Below are positions 15,842 through 22,746 of a DNA stretch of 40,488 nt, piece by piece. The stretch lies in contig MKUJ01000021.1 in assembly GCA_001897755.1 (NCBI GenBank), forward strand, positions 23,814 to 64,301, read 5' to 3'. The translations under genes were made by a program, and so were the position numbers. This DNA is from Afipia sp. 64-13. GTDB lineage: Bacteria > Pseudomonadota > Alphaproteobacteria > Rhizobiales > Xanthobacteraceae. Each line of letters starts with the position of its first letter. Positions within the stretch are counted from its first letter, which is position 1. The notes under the pieces are model-generated. The model made no database searches, was not told the origin of the DNA, and saw nothing but the letters and a program-made list of their open reading frames with translations.

Positions 15842-17443
15842 TCACGTACGTCGCCGCCGGCCGACCTCGTAACCGACGCCCGCACACCCCAGCAGCAGAA
15901 TTCCGAATCCCGCGAGCATGCCGGGCGAAAGTCCGGCTGAAACCACGGCGGCATGGGCGGACTCGCTTCCCGGAGCAGGCGTTGCCGTCGCGGACCCGGC
16001 ATGTCCGGCGATGGCACCCGGGGCCTGCCCGCTTGCCTCGACGATCGACTGATAGGTGCGCGCCAGCATGGCGCGGCCGACATCCTTCAGGATGGCCTGC
16101 CCCATCACACGACCCTGCCCGAGCACGAGATCGACATTGGCGACATCCGCGCCGCCGAGATTGACCGAGCGGTTGCCTTGTTTGTCTTCAACGTGCCAGC
16201 CGGCGACCTTGTCGCCATCGATACGATCGACCGCGACCTTGAAATAGCCTTCCGGTCCGTTGAACGCCGCGCCGGACTTCAGCCGGATCTCATCCTTGTT
16301 GACCAGCATGAACCCGAAATTGTGCCCGGTCGGGCAACCGACCGGATACACCGCGAAGCGCGGGTCGGCCGCGTAATCCTGCCCGTAGTTGAGACTGAAC
16401 GTCTTGCCGTAAATTTTCAGGTTGGCCTTGTCGTCCTTGAACGGCTCCGGCCATGGCGACAGAAAGCCTGCGACATCGCCATGCTCGAACACCAGCGCCT
16501 TGCGGGCATCGTGATCCTCGATCAGCAACTCGTTCTTCACCGGGCCGAGCGTGCGGTCGAGAACGACCTTGCCATTCTCGATAACTTCGATGCGCGCCGT
16601 GCCGGCCTCGGCATTGACCTCGGCAAGGCGAATGGTGCGCGCGCCCGATGTCCATTGATCTCCCGCACTGGCGAGGCCGGAGAACACCTTGTCATCGGCG
16701 AGCAGCAGGCGGTCCATGCGCACGCCGGAAATCCAGTCGAACACCATTTTCTGCGGCGTGACTTCGCGGGCCTGCCCCTGATTGTAAAGCTGGCTGAAGC
16801 GCGTCCCCCACCAGGCCGGCTCCGACACCGACAACACCGGCGAGCCGAACGCCCATTCCCAATCGGTGCCGGCGATGGTCTTCACATGCAGCGCATGGTT
16901 GGCGAGCTTCTCGTGCCCCACGGTCGCGTAATACTGATAGACCGTGCCGCCGACGACGACGCTCTTGCCGGCGGGAATCGTCACGTTTTCTTTCACGACG
17001 ATGCTCATGTCATAATCGACATAAGTCGGCATGCGGCCGAGCACCGGCATCGGCTCGCCGCGCAGCGCCACCTCGCCGCCCCAGGTGTCCTCCAGATAGA
17101 ACAGACCGCCGGCCGGAATCACCACTTCGCCGTTCTCGACGCGGCTCTTGCGGATCACCACGCCGTCATATTTCGGCGGGCGCGGCACGCCGAAATCATC
17201 CTTCACCGCGCGGCCCTGCGGCAGGCCGGGCAAGCCCGGCACATAGGCCGGCTTCACCGGCCGGTCGGCGATCTCCGAGAATGGTGGCGGTGGAAGATCG
17301 GTTTTCGCGATCGGATGCGCGAGCGGCAATCCCGGCTTGGCTGGTTGCAGCACGCTCGCGTAATCGGTTGCCATCGCAGCCGGCACCGGCAATAGAACGA
17401 CGGCAGCGATCGCGACGCCGAGTGGACGGATTCTGGCAAGCAT
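15842..17443 (-). CDS. Exported, C-terminally membrane-anchored protein of unknown family
   Basis: A 533-residue protein with a signal peptide (hydrophobic core 8-22, cleavage after AMA near residue 25). A proline-rich mature start (PPPPF..., VPGLPGLPQG) follows, then a long beta-rich region of Val/Gly/Asp character that reads like repeated beta-sandwich or barrel segments. An Ala/Pro/Ser stretch precedes one C-terminal membrane helix (LAGFGILLLGCAGVG) ending in RRRR. The topology is a periplasmic body held in the inner membrane. Only one cysteine is seen in the exported part (VGCPTGH). GGGAGG precedes the ATG at 17443; the frame is open further, but the signal peptide fixes this start. It sits between the small membrane protein (11-base gap) and the TusA-MetE gene. 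I do not recognise the family. Confidence 0.8.
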   Translation of the reverse strand: MLARIRPLGVAIAAVVLLPVPAAMATDYASVLQPAKPGLPLAHPIAKTDLPPPPFSEIADRPVKPAYVPGLPGLPQGRAVKDDFGVPRPPKYDGVVIRKSRVENGEVVIPAGGLFYLEDTWGGEVALRGEPMPVLGRMPTYVDYDMSIVVKENVTIPAGKSVVVGGTVYQYYATVGHEKLANHALHVKTIAGTDWEWAFGSPVLSVSEPAWWGTRFSQLYNQGQAREVTPQKMVFDWISGVRMDRLLLADDKVFSGLASAGDQWTSGARTIRLAEVNAEAGTARIEVIENGKVVLDRTLGPVKNELLIEDHDARKALVFEHGDVAGFLSPWPEPFKDDKANLKIYGKTFSLNYGQDYAADPRFAVYPVGCPTGHNFGFMLVNKDEIRLKSGAAFNGPEGYFKVAVDRIDGDKVAGWHVEDKQGNRSVNLGGADVANVDLVLGQGRVMGQAILKDVGRAMLARTYQSIVEASGQAPGAIAGHAGSATATPAPGSESAHAAVVSAGLSPGMLAGFGILLLGCAGVGYEVGRRRRT

Positions 17444-17454
17444 CACGGCCTCCC

Positions 17455-17994
17455 TCAGACTGCTTTTGGATTTGACGAGATCGGGACGTCGGATCGCGGT
17501 ATCGGGCACGAACTGCCGCGCCGCGTGAGGTACAGCGCACCCCACCCGGTCAGCATCAGAGTGTTGAGCGCGATCAGCCATTTCGGCAGGCCCGCGAGCA
17601 GCGATCCGGCAAGGCCGAGCCCGACAACCGACAGCACCGGCGCAAGGCAGCTCACGCAGATGGCCGACAGCGCCAGCACGCCGCCGCCCATCGCAGCGCC
17701 GGTGGCGACGCCGCCGCCGGCCCGCCGACCGATCGACAAAGCGAACCCGATAAAGGCGGCCGCGAGGCCGACCGACAACGCGATCCAGATTTCATCCTTG
17801 CGCTGAAAGCTAATCCACCACGCCTGCGAGCGCTCGTATGTGAGCTGTCCCGCGGCGACGAACTCGCCGGGCAGGAAGCCGCAATTCTCGGCATCGGCCA
17901 CCGTATCCGGCACCTGGAATATGGCGAAGCTGAGCGCCACGTAACCCAGCATCACCGCAACGAACAATGCGATCAACCATCGATAGCGCAACAT
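17455..17994 (-). CDS. Small four-helix membrane protein with CxxC
   Basis: A 179-residue inner-membrane protein with four predicted helices (about 5-27, 70-90, 100-135 and 140-160). Between the first two helices is a soluble loop with ENCGFLPGEF. The third helix carries the motif AICVSCLAPVLSVVG, a membrane-embedded cysteine pair reminiscent of MerT/MerC-like or DsbD-like thiol transporters, though overall identity is not recognised. In a cluster with TusA- and DsrE-like carriers, a role in moving sulfur or reducing power across the membrane is an inference. The ATG at 17994 follows a TTG in the same frame. It is 65 bases downstream of the DsrE-like gene. Confidence 0.75.
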   Translation of the reverse strand: MLRYRWLIALFVAVMLGYVALSFAIFQVPDTVADAENCGFLPGEFVAAGQLTYERSQAWWISFQRKDEIWIALSVGLAAAFIGFALSIGRRAGGGVATGAAMGGGVLALSAICVSCLAPVLSVVGLGLAGSLLAGLPKWLIALNTLMLTGWGALYLTRRGSSCPIPRSDVPISSNPKAV

Positions 17995-18059
17995 CAATAT
18001 TCATCCGTTCAAGAGACAAAGCGCGAGCGCTTGCAGCACACAAACGCTCACGAAATTTG

Positions 18060-18422
18060 TCAGTAGCTGACGCTGGGGCAGCCATCGCCGAGAAATTCGA
18101 CGAGCTTGGCGCCGCCGACGATCACCGCACCCGGCACCAGATTGTTCTCGTCAAGCCCGCGCTTCTTGAAGCAGGGCGAACAGACAAAGATCTGGCCACC
18201 GGCCTCGGCAAAGCTCTTCATCAGATCCTTCAGGGGCGCGAAGCCCTCTTCATGGATGTCGTCGGCATAGCCCTTCTGCGACAGCCGCGTGCCCTCGATC
18301 GAGAGAAACACCATCACCTTCTTCTCGGAGGCGATCGCCGCATTGGCGATGACAAAGGCGACGGTCGCCTTGTCGGTGTCGTTCTTGGCGTGGGTCAGGC
18401 TGACGACGAAATTTCCGGCCAT
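18060..18422 (-). CDS. DsrE-family sulfur-relay protein
   Basis: A 120-residue cytoplasmic protein of the DsrE/DsrF-like fold: an N-terminal strand (FVVSLTHAKND), a central AAIASEKKVMVFLSIEG segment and the cysteine motif IFVC81SPC84FKKRGL, which matches the position of the sulfur-binding cysteine in DsrE-like proteins. A third cysteine (Cys115, GDGCPS) sits at the C-terminus. Family members carry persulfide sulfur and hand it to TusA-type partners. An excellent ribosome site (AAAGGAGA) precedes the ATG. It lies between a TusA-like gene and the membrane-protein gene, all on the minus strand. Confidence 0.9.
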   Translation of the reverse strand: MAGNFVVSLTHAKNDTDKATVAFVIANAAIASEKKVMVFLSIEGTRLSQKGYADDIHEEGFAPLKDLMKSFAEAGGQIFVCSPCFKKRGLDENNLVPGAVIVGGAKLVEFLGDGCPSVSY

Positions 18423-18515
18423 TTTGGCATCTCCTTTGGGTCGGTCGTGTGGGTCGGTCTTGCGTGAGATTTTGAGGAACGGCGCGCGGATTGCCGGCGC
18501 CGGGTTATCGTGGCG

Positions 18516-18758
18516 TCAGCTCCAGTCGAGGCGCGAGCGAATCCAGAAACTTTTGGTTTGAGGATCGTGATGCAGCAATTCGTTGCGGCTCAGCCTGCAC
18601 CACACCGGCAGGTCCTCCGGCGAGCCGGGATCAGCGGAAATGAGCTTGAGCACCCGGCCCGGCATCGTACGCAGGCGATTGCGCAAATCGAGCAGCAGCG
18701 GACCGCAGCCAAGATCGCCTGCATCCCATTCGACATCGGCGGCAATGGGCTCGTTCAT
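18516..18758 (-). CDS. Stand-alone TusA-like sulfur carrier
   Basis: An 80-residue protein similar to the N-terminal domain of the TusA-MetE fusion four genes downstream. It has DLGC18GPLLLDLRN with Cys18 at the TusA carrier position, and DLPVWC54RLSRNELL, which matches the fusion's DLPAWCRLTSNDL. Classical TusA has CPxP after the carrier cysteine; both proteins here have CG instead. The start was placed at the ATG at 18758 because the TusA fold begins right after it; the upstream ribosome site is weak and the frame is open further. It is the first gene of the five-gene sulfur cluster and probably supplies or accepts sulfur from the DsrE-like protein. Confidence 0.82.
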   Translation of the reverse strand: MNEPIAADVEWDAGDLGCGPLLLDLRNRLRTMPGRVLKLISADPGSPEDLPVWCRLSRNELLHHDPQTKSFWIRSRLDWS

Positions 18759-18941
18759 GGCGAACCAATCCGTCCGCGATGGCCTTGCCAGCCGCGACGC
18801 GCGATGCGATCCGCGCGGAATGTGAGAAACCGAGCACGAGCCAACAGACAAAACCCTCCCGTTCGGCTCCCGCGCCTCTCAGCGCCGAGCCGTGATAGAT
18901 GCGATGAATCACGATGCGTCGTGCGCTATGACGCGCACCGT

Positions 18942-18953
18942 TCACATCTGTGA
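18942..18953. promoter_or_regulatory. Palindrome TCACA-TC-TGTGA upstream of sulfur cluster
   Basis: A perfect 5+2+5 dyad 184 bases before the TusA-like start codon. It could be a regulator site for the sulfur cluster. The order of half-sites is opposite to the classical CRP/FNR consensus, so it was not assigned to that family. Confidence 0.3.
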
Positions 18954-19098
18954 CGTTTGGGAAAGCAGCGAGCATCTATCGAATAACGCCCCGCCGGATT
19001 CCGGCGGTCATGCAGCTCACACGGAGCATTGCGGTTCGATATGTATCGCTGTTGAAACTTTAAGTGACACGCACGACGCGGTCAAGAACGGGATGGTT

Positions 19099-19317
19099 GG
19101 GGCGGGAGTGCTGATAGTACCCTTCTTCGCAAACCCTTCCTGCAGACAGGTTCCTTTTGCAGGGAAAACTGAGAGTTCGCGCTCCCTGAAGCGCAAGTTC
19201 TCTCCGGTAACGCCCCCTCTTCTCAGCTCTTCCGGGTCTTCTCAGAAAGAGAACAGGGAAAATTATCGAAGCTATCAGCGCAATTGAGGGCAGATAACAG
19301 GGCTTTGTCGTGCGCCC
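19099..19317 (+). repeat. Dispersed repeat, copy 1
   Basis: The block from GGGGCGGGAGTGCTGATAG to the stretch ending CAGGGCTTTGTCGTGCGCC aligns along its whole length with 25407-25620 in the same orientation. Shared landmarks include GATAGTACCCTTCT, TTTTGCAGGGAAAAC, AGTTCGCGCTCC, TTCCGGGTCTTCTC, AAAGAGAACAGGGAAAATTATC and GATAACAGGGC. A shorter, more diverged copy is at about 20985-21060. The unit contains no gene on its own; the frames it opens on the minus strand are probably spurious. It has no terminal inverted repeats that I can see. Confidence 0.85.
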
Positions 19318-19771
19318 TGTCGATCGTGCGCTGCAGCACATCATCGACCGCGCGCTGCGGCGCAGGGTCAGTCGTGGAGTTGCGTCGTGCGGATGCGCTG
19401 GTCGATACCTTTGGATATGACTTGCATCACACCAAAAGGAAAGAAAATCAAAACGTTATCTAACACCCGCGCTTTCTTTCTGAAGCTTCGGAAATCCTGC
19501 CACCAAGATCAAGACGTGCTCGCCGCGGTCGATGCGGTGTGGATGGCAGAGGCGCTGGTCAATCCTTCACGCGACCAGTGGCATAGGACAGCTCCTGAAT
19601 AAGGCATCCGGCATTTCCCCGTCAAAATCCCGACGCGCGATACGCCCATAAATTTATTCGAACGAATCCGGTTTCACTGGGTTGTCCGGTATCACCGCAA
19701 GGCCCGTGGCAATCGTCGGTGATGAGATCGCCAATTGCGCTCCCGCCTGTTTTTAACGGAGGGAGCATGCG

Positions 19772-19894
19772 ATGCGTACATCTCCTAAATTCCCAGACTT
19801 CGATCGCTTCGAAAAACTTTGCCTCGCCTTAGGGGCGATTGGCGTTGCTGCACTATTCGCTGCCTTGGTGTGGAGCGTTACTTTGCCGCACTGA
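19772..19894 (+). CDS. 40-residue single-helix membrane protein
   Basis: A short gene with a very good ribosome site (GGAGGGAG, about 8 bases before the ATG). The product has a polar N-terminus (MRTSPKFPDFDRFEKL), one hydrophobic helix (CLALGAIGVAALFAALVWSV) and a short tail TLPH. It looks like a single-pass inner-membrane microprotein. It ends ten bases before a hairpin that serves the opposing gene. No family is recognised. Support is the ribosome site plus the sensible membrane-protein composition; conservation is untested. Confidence 0.55.
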   Translation: MRTSPKFPDFDRFEKLCLALGAIGVAALFAALVWSVTLPH

Positions 19895-19903
19895 CCAAAG
19901 AAA

Positions 19904-19929
19904 AGCCCGACGCCCTGAAGCGCCGGGCT
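19904..19929 (-). terminator. Intrinsic terminator for the small secreted-protein gene
   Basis: AGCCCGACGC and GCGCCGGGCT form a 10-bp stem with one mismatch around the loop CCTGAA. Read on the minus strand it is followed by TTTTCTTT. It lies 27 bases beyond the stop of the secreted-protein gene. Confidence 0.75.
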
Positions 19930-19956
19930 CAGTTGTGGAGAGGCAGAAATCTGGCG

Positions 19957-20214
19957 TTAGCCGCCGCCAGCCTTGCTCGCGCCTGGCGCATTCGATTTCG
20001 GATTCGATTGCGAGCCGTCGCCACCAGCGGTCGGGTTGCCGGGAATTCCCCTCTTCGCATCGGTCGAAGTACCCTTCGACGCATCGGGTCTGACCGTCTT
20101 GCTATTGTCCATCCTCGTGTCAGACTTCGTTGTCGGCGTCGTTCCGCCCGTTTGGGCCATTGCCGGCACAGCGAGCGAACAAACACACACAGCGGTCATC
20201 AAGATTTTCTTCAT
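19957..20214 (-). CDS. Small secreted protein, low complexity
   Basis: An 85-residue precursor with a textbook signal peptide (MKK, hydrophobic ILMTAVCVCSLAVP, cleavage after AMA at about residue 20). The mature ~65 residues are rich in Gly, Thr, Ser, Lys, Asp and Pro, likely disordered. AAGGAGAAG precedes the ATG at 20214, which fixes the start although the frame is open 12 codons further. An intrinsic terminator follows. Similar small Gly/Ser/Thr-rich exported proteins are common in Bradyrhizobium-like genomes and have no known role. It stands alone, convergent with the 40-residue membrane protein. Confidence 0.75.
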   Translation of the reverse strand: MKKILMTAVCVCSLAVPAMAQTGGTTPTTKSDTRMDNSKTVRPDASKGTSTDAKRGIPGNPTAGGDGSQSNPKSNAPGASKAGGG

Positions 20215-20629
20215 ATGCTTCTCCTTGGTTTTCGGTATCAACGAAACCAAGGCACCGAGACCACGTTCCTTACAATCGGTACGAAAAAAACGCGCGTAAT
20301 GTCAGGCATCAGACATAGGAAAAGCTCGACCCCAGCACAGTAGTCGTCGCCGCATCAGAGAGAATTCCACGGAATGTATGAGATGGCGTTCTCGAATAGC
20401 GCACAGCGGACTTATTCTATGGGAGAGAATGCTCGAGACCTGCTGTCAACTATTCAGCTTAACACCTTGGTCAGCACATGAGTTATGCAAATCCGGTTGA
20501 CCTTGGGATCGAAGTTACCTTGCAGAGCTCAGCATTTGACAAGTCACTTGTCCTCGCAACGGAACCTGCAAGTAGTGATGCCATTAGCTCTTTGTCCGCT
20601 TGAGATCATTCATTCGATGGAGGTCCTTC
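20215..20629. other. Divergent intergenic region
   Basis: This is 415 bases between the secreted-protein gene (minus) and the 63-residue protein gene (plus). No gene is supportable. A 15-bp palindrome at 20538-20552 is the only clear element; promoters for both flanking genes should be here. Confidence 0.5.
20538..20552. promoter_or_regulatory. 15-bp palindrome overlapping a TTGACA box
   Basis: GACAAGT-C-ACTTGTC is a perfect palindrome 78 bases upstream of the 63-residue protein start. It overlaps TTGACA (20536-20541), which could be a -35 box; no good -10 box follows at 17 bases. It is a candidate operator. Confidence 0.4.
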
Positions 20630-20821
20630 ATGGACAATCCCGAAGCCGACAATCTGAATAAATACGCCATGTTGCGGTATCAGGGCGGAAATCACCGTTT
20701 CGATTCCCTTGCCGAGGCCAGGGCCGCCTGGGAAAAGACTCCCGCTCAGCAGGTACATGCCACCATCGTGGCCGATGGCACGATGTACGAGCAGGCCGAA
20801 ATCGTGGAGATGGCGCTTTAG
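20630..20821 (+). CDS. 63-residue hypothetical protein
   Basis: The ATG at 20630 has GGAGG seven bases upstream. The product (MDNPEADNLNKYAML...) is a small soluble alpha/beta protein with mixed charge, no cysteine and no signal peptide. The pattern 'YEQAEIVEMAL' at the end and the regular hydrophobic spacing suggest a real fold. I do not recognise a family. The frame is open ten codons upstream, but without a ribosome site. Confidence 0.65.
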   Translation: MDNPEADNLNKYAMLRYQGGNHRFDSLAEARAAWEKTPAQQVHATIVADGTMYEQAEIVEMAL

Positions 20822-20984
20822 CGAACCTTGTCGCATCCTGACGAAAGGGAAACAGCACAACGAGAAGCTCCTCCCAATGTCAGAAAGCGAAGACAAGACC
20901 TGTCAACCAACCGAGATTTCAAAACAGTGGGCGCACCCGGGTTGAAGCTGGGTAAAAGTGCTGACCTTACTTTTTCCCCGAGCG

Positions 20985-21060
20985 ATTTCTCTGCAACAGA
21001 AATTGTGCAGGAAAACAGAGAGTTCTGTGCTTCTCAAAGTGTAATTTCCATAGGAATAAC
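20985..21060 (+). repeat. Degenerate partial copy of the dispersed repeat
   Basis: GTGCAGGAAAACAGAGAGTT...CTTCTCAAAGTGTAATTTCC...AATAACGCCC lines up with the middle of the repeats at 19099 and 25407 (TTTGCAGGGAAAAC, AGTTCGCGCTCC, AAGCGCAAGTTCTC, AACGCCC). It has many substitutions. Only about 75 bases are recognisable, in the same orientation. Confidence 0.6.
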
Positions 21061-21062
21061 GC

Positions 21063-21090
21063 CCGCGGCGTATCCGAGGATACGCCGCGG
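21063..21090 (+). terminator. Strong intrinsic terminator
   Basis: CCGCGGCGTATCC pairs perfectly over 13 bp with GGATACGCCGCGG around a GA loop, then CTTTTTG follows on the plus strand. It separates the plus-strand region from the convergent MHS transporter gene, whose stop is 8 bases away. Without a T run on the minus side it may act only partly for the transporter transcript. Confidence 0.88.
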
Positions 21091-21097
21091 CTTTTTG

Positions 21098-22711
21098 TTA
21101 CTGGTTTATATCGTTCTGCCGCGTATCGTGAATAAGCAGCGAGCCAATGACAAAAGTTATGGCAGCGACAGCTACCGTGTACAGGAGACCGGCAAAGATG
21201 TTGCCGGAACTCACGACCAGCATTGTCGCGAAGAATGGTGCAAATCCGCCGATCCAGCCGTTACCGATCTGCATCGCGACCGATACACCGCTGTAACGAA
21301 CCTTTGTCGGGAATAATTCGACGAGAAAAGCACCGATGGGGCCATAAACCATGGTCGCCAGAAATACGAGCGAGAGCAACAACAGGACAATCATGGGACC
21401 GTTGATGCGACCGGGATCAGCTGCTTTCGGAAGGCCGATCTTGTCCAGTGCCGCCCGAACCGTGTTCTCGTCATAGCCTTTCAGGGTTTGCCCACCGATA
21501 ATCAGATTCAACTCCTTGCCTCCTGCCCGTGTTTCGTACGGGACGGCATACGAGGATAGGAGTGCCTTTGCGCGGGTGCAGTCCTTGGTAGCCTTGGGCT
21601 GAAAGAGCTGGCCGATAAAGGTCTGGTCTTCGCGGCAGTCGCCACCGTCGATAATCACGGTGTTCTTGGCACGGAATTCGTACAGTGCTGGGTTGCCGTA
21701 GTAAGTCAGTCCCTGGAAGATCGGGATGAAGAGGAACGCCGCTCCCAGCATGCCTGTCATCATGATCCACTTGCGGCCGATACGATCCGACAGCCAGCCA
21801 AAGAACACGAAGAACGGCGATCCCAGAAGAAGAGCGATGGTCAGATAGGTGTAAGCCGACTGGTAGTCGATCTTCAACGTCGAGGTCATGAAGTAAAGAC
21901 TATAGAAGTGGCCGGTGTACCAGACGACACCCTGCCCTGCGACAGCGCCGAAGATAGAGAGCATAACGATCTTCAGCGACGCAGCGTTACCAAGCGTATC
22001 CTTGATCGGGTTTTTCGACGCCCGACCTTCCTGCTTCATTCGCTTGAAAACCGGCGACTCCTCCAGCTTCAACCGAATATAAAGAGAGAGCACAAGCAAC
22101 AGAACCGACAACACGAATGGAACCCGCCAGCCCCAATTTGTGAAAGCTTCCGCAGACATCGACTGACGACAGATTAGGATGACGACTATCGACAAAAACA
22201 GACCGAGTGTCGCGGTGATCTGCATCCAGCTCGTCGTCAGGCCACGGCGGTCGGGAGCCGAATGCTCGGCGACGTAGGTAACCGCTCCGCCATATTCGCC
22301 GCCGACGGCGAGTCCCTGCAGAAGGCGAAGGCTTACGAGAATTGCCGGCGCAAACCAGCCGATCGTCTCGAACGTCGGCAGAAAGCCGATCACCGCGGTG
22401 GAAAGACCCATCACCAGCATGGTGACGAGGAAAGTATATTTGCGGCCAATCATATCGCCAAGGCGGCCGAAGAAAATCGCGCCGAAAGGACGCAACACGA
22501 AACCCGCACCAAAGGTTGCAAGAGCTGCGAGCAATGCGGCCGTTTCATTGCCCTTCGGGAAAAACATCGCCCCGAAAATGACGGCGAGGCTTCCGTACAC
22601 GAAGAAATCATACCACTCGAAAACCGTGCCGAGCGCCGCGGCGAGGACAACCTTCCGTATTTCCGCGGTCGAGGCAGGCAACGCTTCGTCATGATAGGTC
22701 GATGTTGTCAT
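21098..22711 (-). CDS. MHS-family MFS transporter, paralogue with Cys loop
   Basis: A 537-residue proton symporter of the MHS branch, clearly paralogous along its length to the transporter at 7062-8696. It shares GTVFEWYDFFVYG (29-41), GRLGDMIGRKYTF (82-94), QGLAVGGEYGGA and WLSDRIGRKW (307-316). It also has the unusual insert between later helices (about 336-438), with Cys359 and Cys378 spaced exactly as in the paralogue. A very good ribosome site (GGGAGGAG) precedes the ATG. It follows the alpha/beta hydrolase by 35 bases, so both are expected to be read from the sigma-54 promoter at 23611-23626. The substrate is unknown, probably an organic acid or ester product handled by the hydrolase. 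Confidence 0.9.
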   Translation of the reverse strand: MTTSTYHDEALPASTAEIRKVVLAAALGTVFEWYDFFVYGSLAVIFGAMFFPKGNETAALLAALATFGAGFVLRPFGAIFFGRLGDMIGRKYTFLVTMLVMGLSTAVIGFLPTFETIGWFAPAILVSLRLLQGLAVGGEYGGAVTYVAEHSAPDRRGLTTSWMQITATLGLFLSIVVILICRQSMSAEAFTNWGWRVPFVLSVLLLVLSLYIRLKLEESPVFKRMKQEGRASKNPIKDTLGNAASLKIVMLSIFGAVAGQGVVWYTGHFYSLYFMTSTLKIDYQSAYTYLTIALLLGSPFFVFFGWLSDRIGRKWIMMTGMLGAAFLFIPIFQGLTYYGNPALYEFRAKNTVIIDGGDCREDQTFIGQLFQPKATKDCTRAKALLSSYAVPYETRAGGKELNLIIGGQTLKGYDENTVRAALDKIGLPKAADPGRINGPMIVLLLLSLVFLATMVYGPIGAFLVELFPTKVRYSGVSVAMQIGNGWIGGFAPFFATMLVVSSGNIFAGLLYTVAVAAITFVIGSLLIHDTRQNDINQ

Positions 22712-22746
22712 TGGTCTCCTCCCATTCTATTTTATGAATCATTTCT

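Larger units (their letters stand above)
18759..19771. other. Gene-poor region containing a dispersed repeat
   Basis: About 1 kb with no supportable gene. It holds the upstream region of the sulfur cluster, the small palindrome at 18942-18953, a short GC-rich inverted repeat at 18991-19007 and repeat copy 1 at 19099-19317. Open frames across it (for example 18892-19287, and 19387-19602 on plus) have no ribosome sites and partly consist of the repeat. 19320-19770 shows nothing recognisable. Confidence 0.55.

Noticed and set aside
15953-17395. 480-codon plus-strand ORF antisense to the exported protein gene
   Set aside because: His/Arg-rich translation with no fold character; the opposite strand has a signal peptide, ribosome site and operon context.
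18942-18953. Assigning TCACA-TC-TGTGA as a CRP/FNR site
   Set aside because: Half-site order and 2-base spacing do not fit the TGTGA-N6-TCACA or TTGAT-N4-ATCAA consensus; kept only as an unassigned dyad.
18892-19287. 131-codon plus-strand ORF upstream of the sulfur cluster
   Set aside because: Its second half is the dispersed repeat and there is no ribosome site.
19387-19602. 71-codon plus-strand ORF after repeat copy 1
   Set aside because: No ribosome site, no recognisable family and uneven composition; treated as chance.
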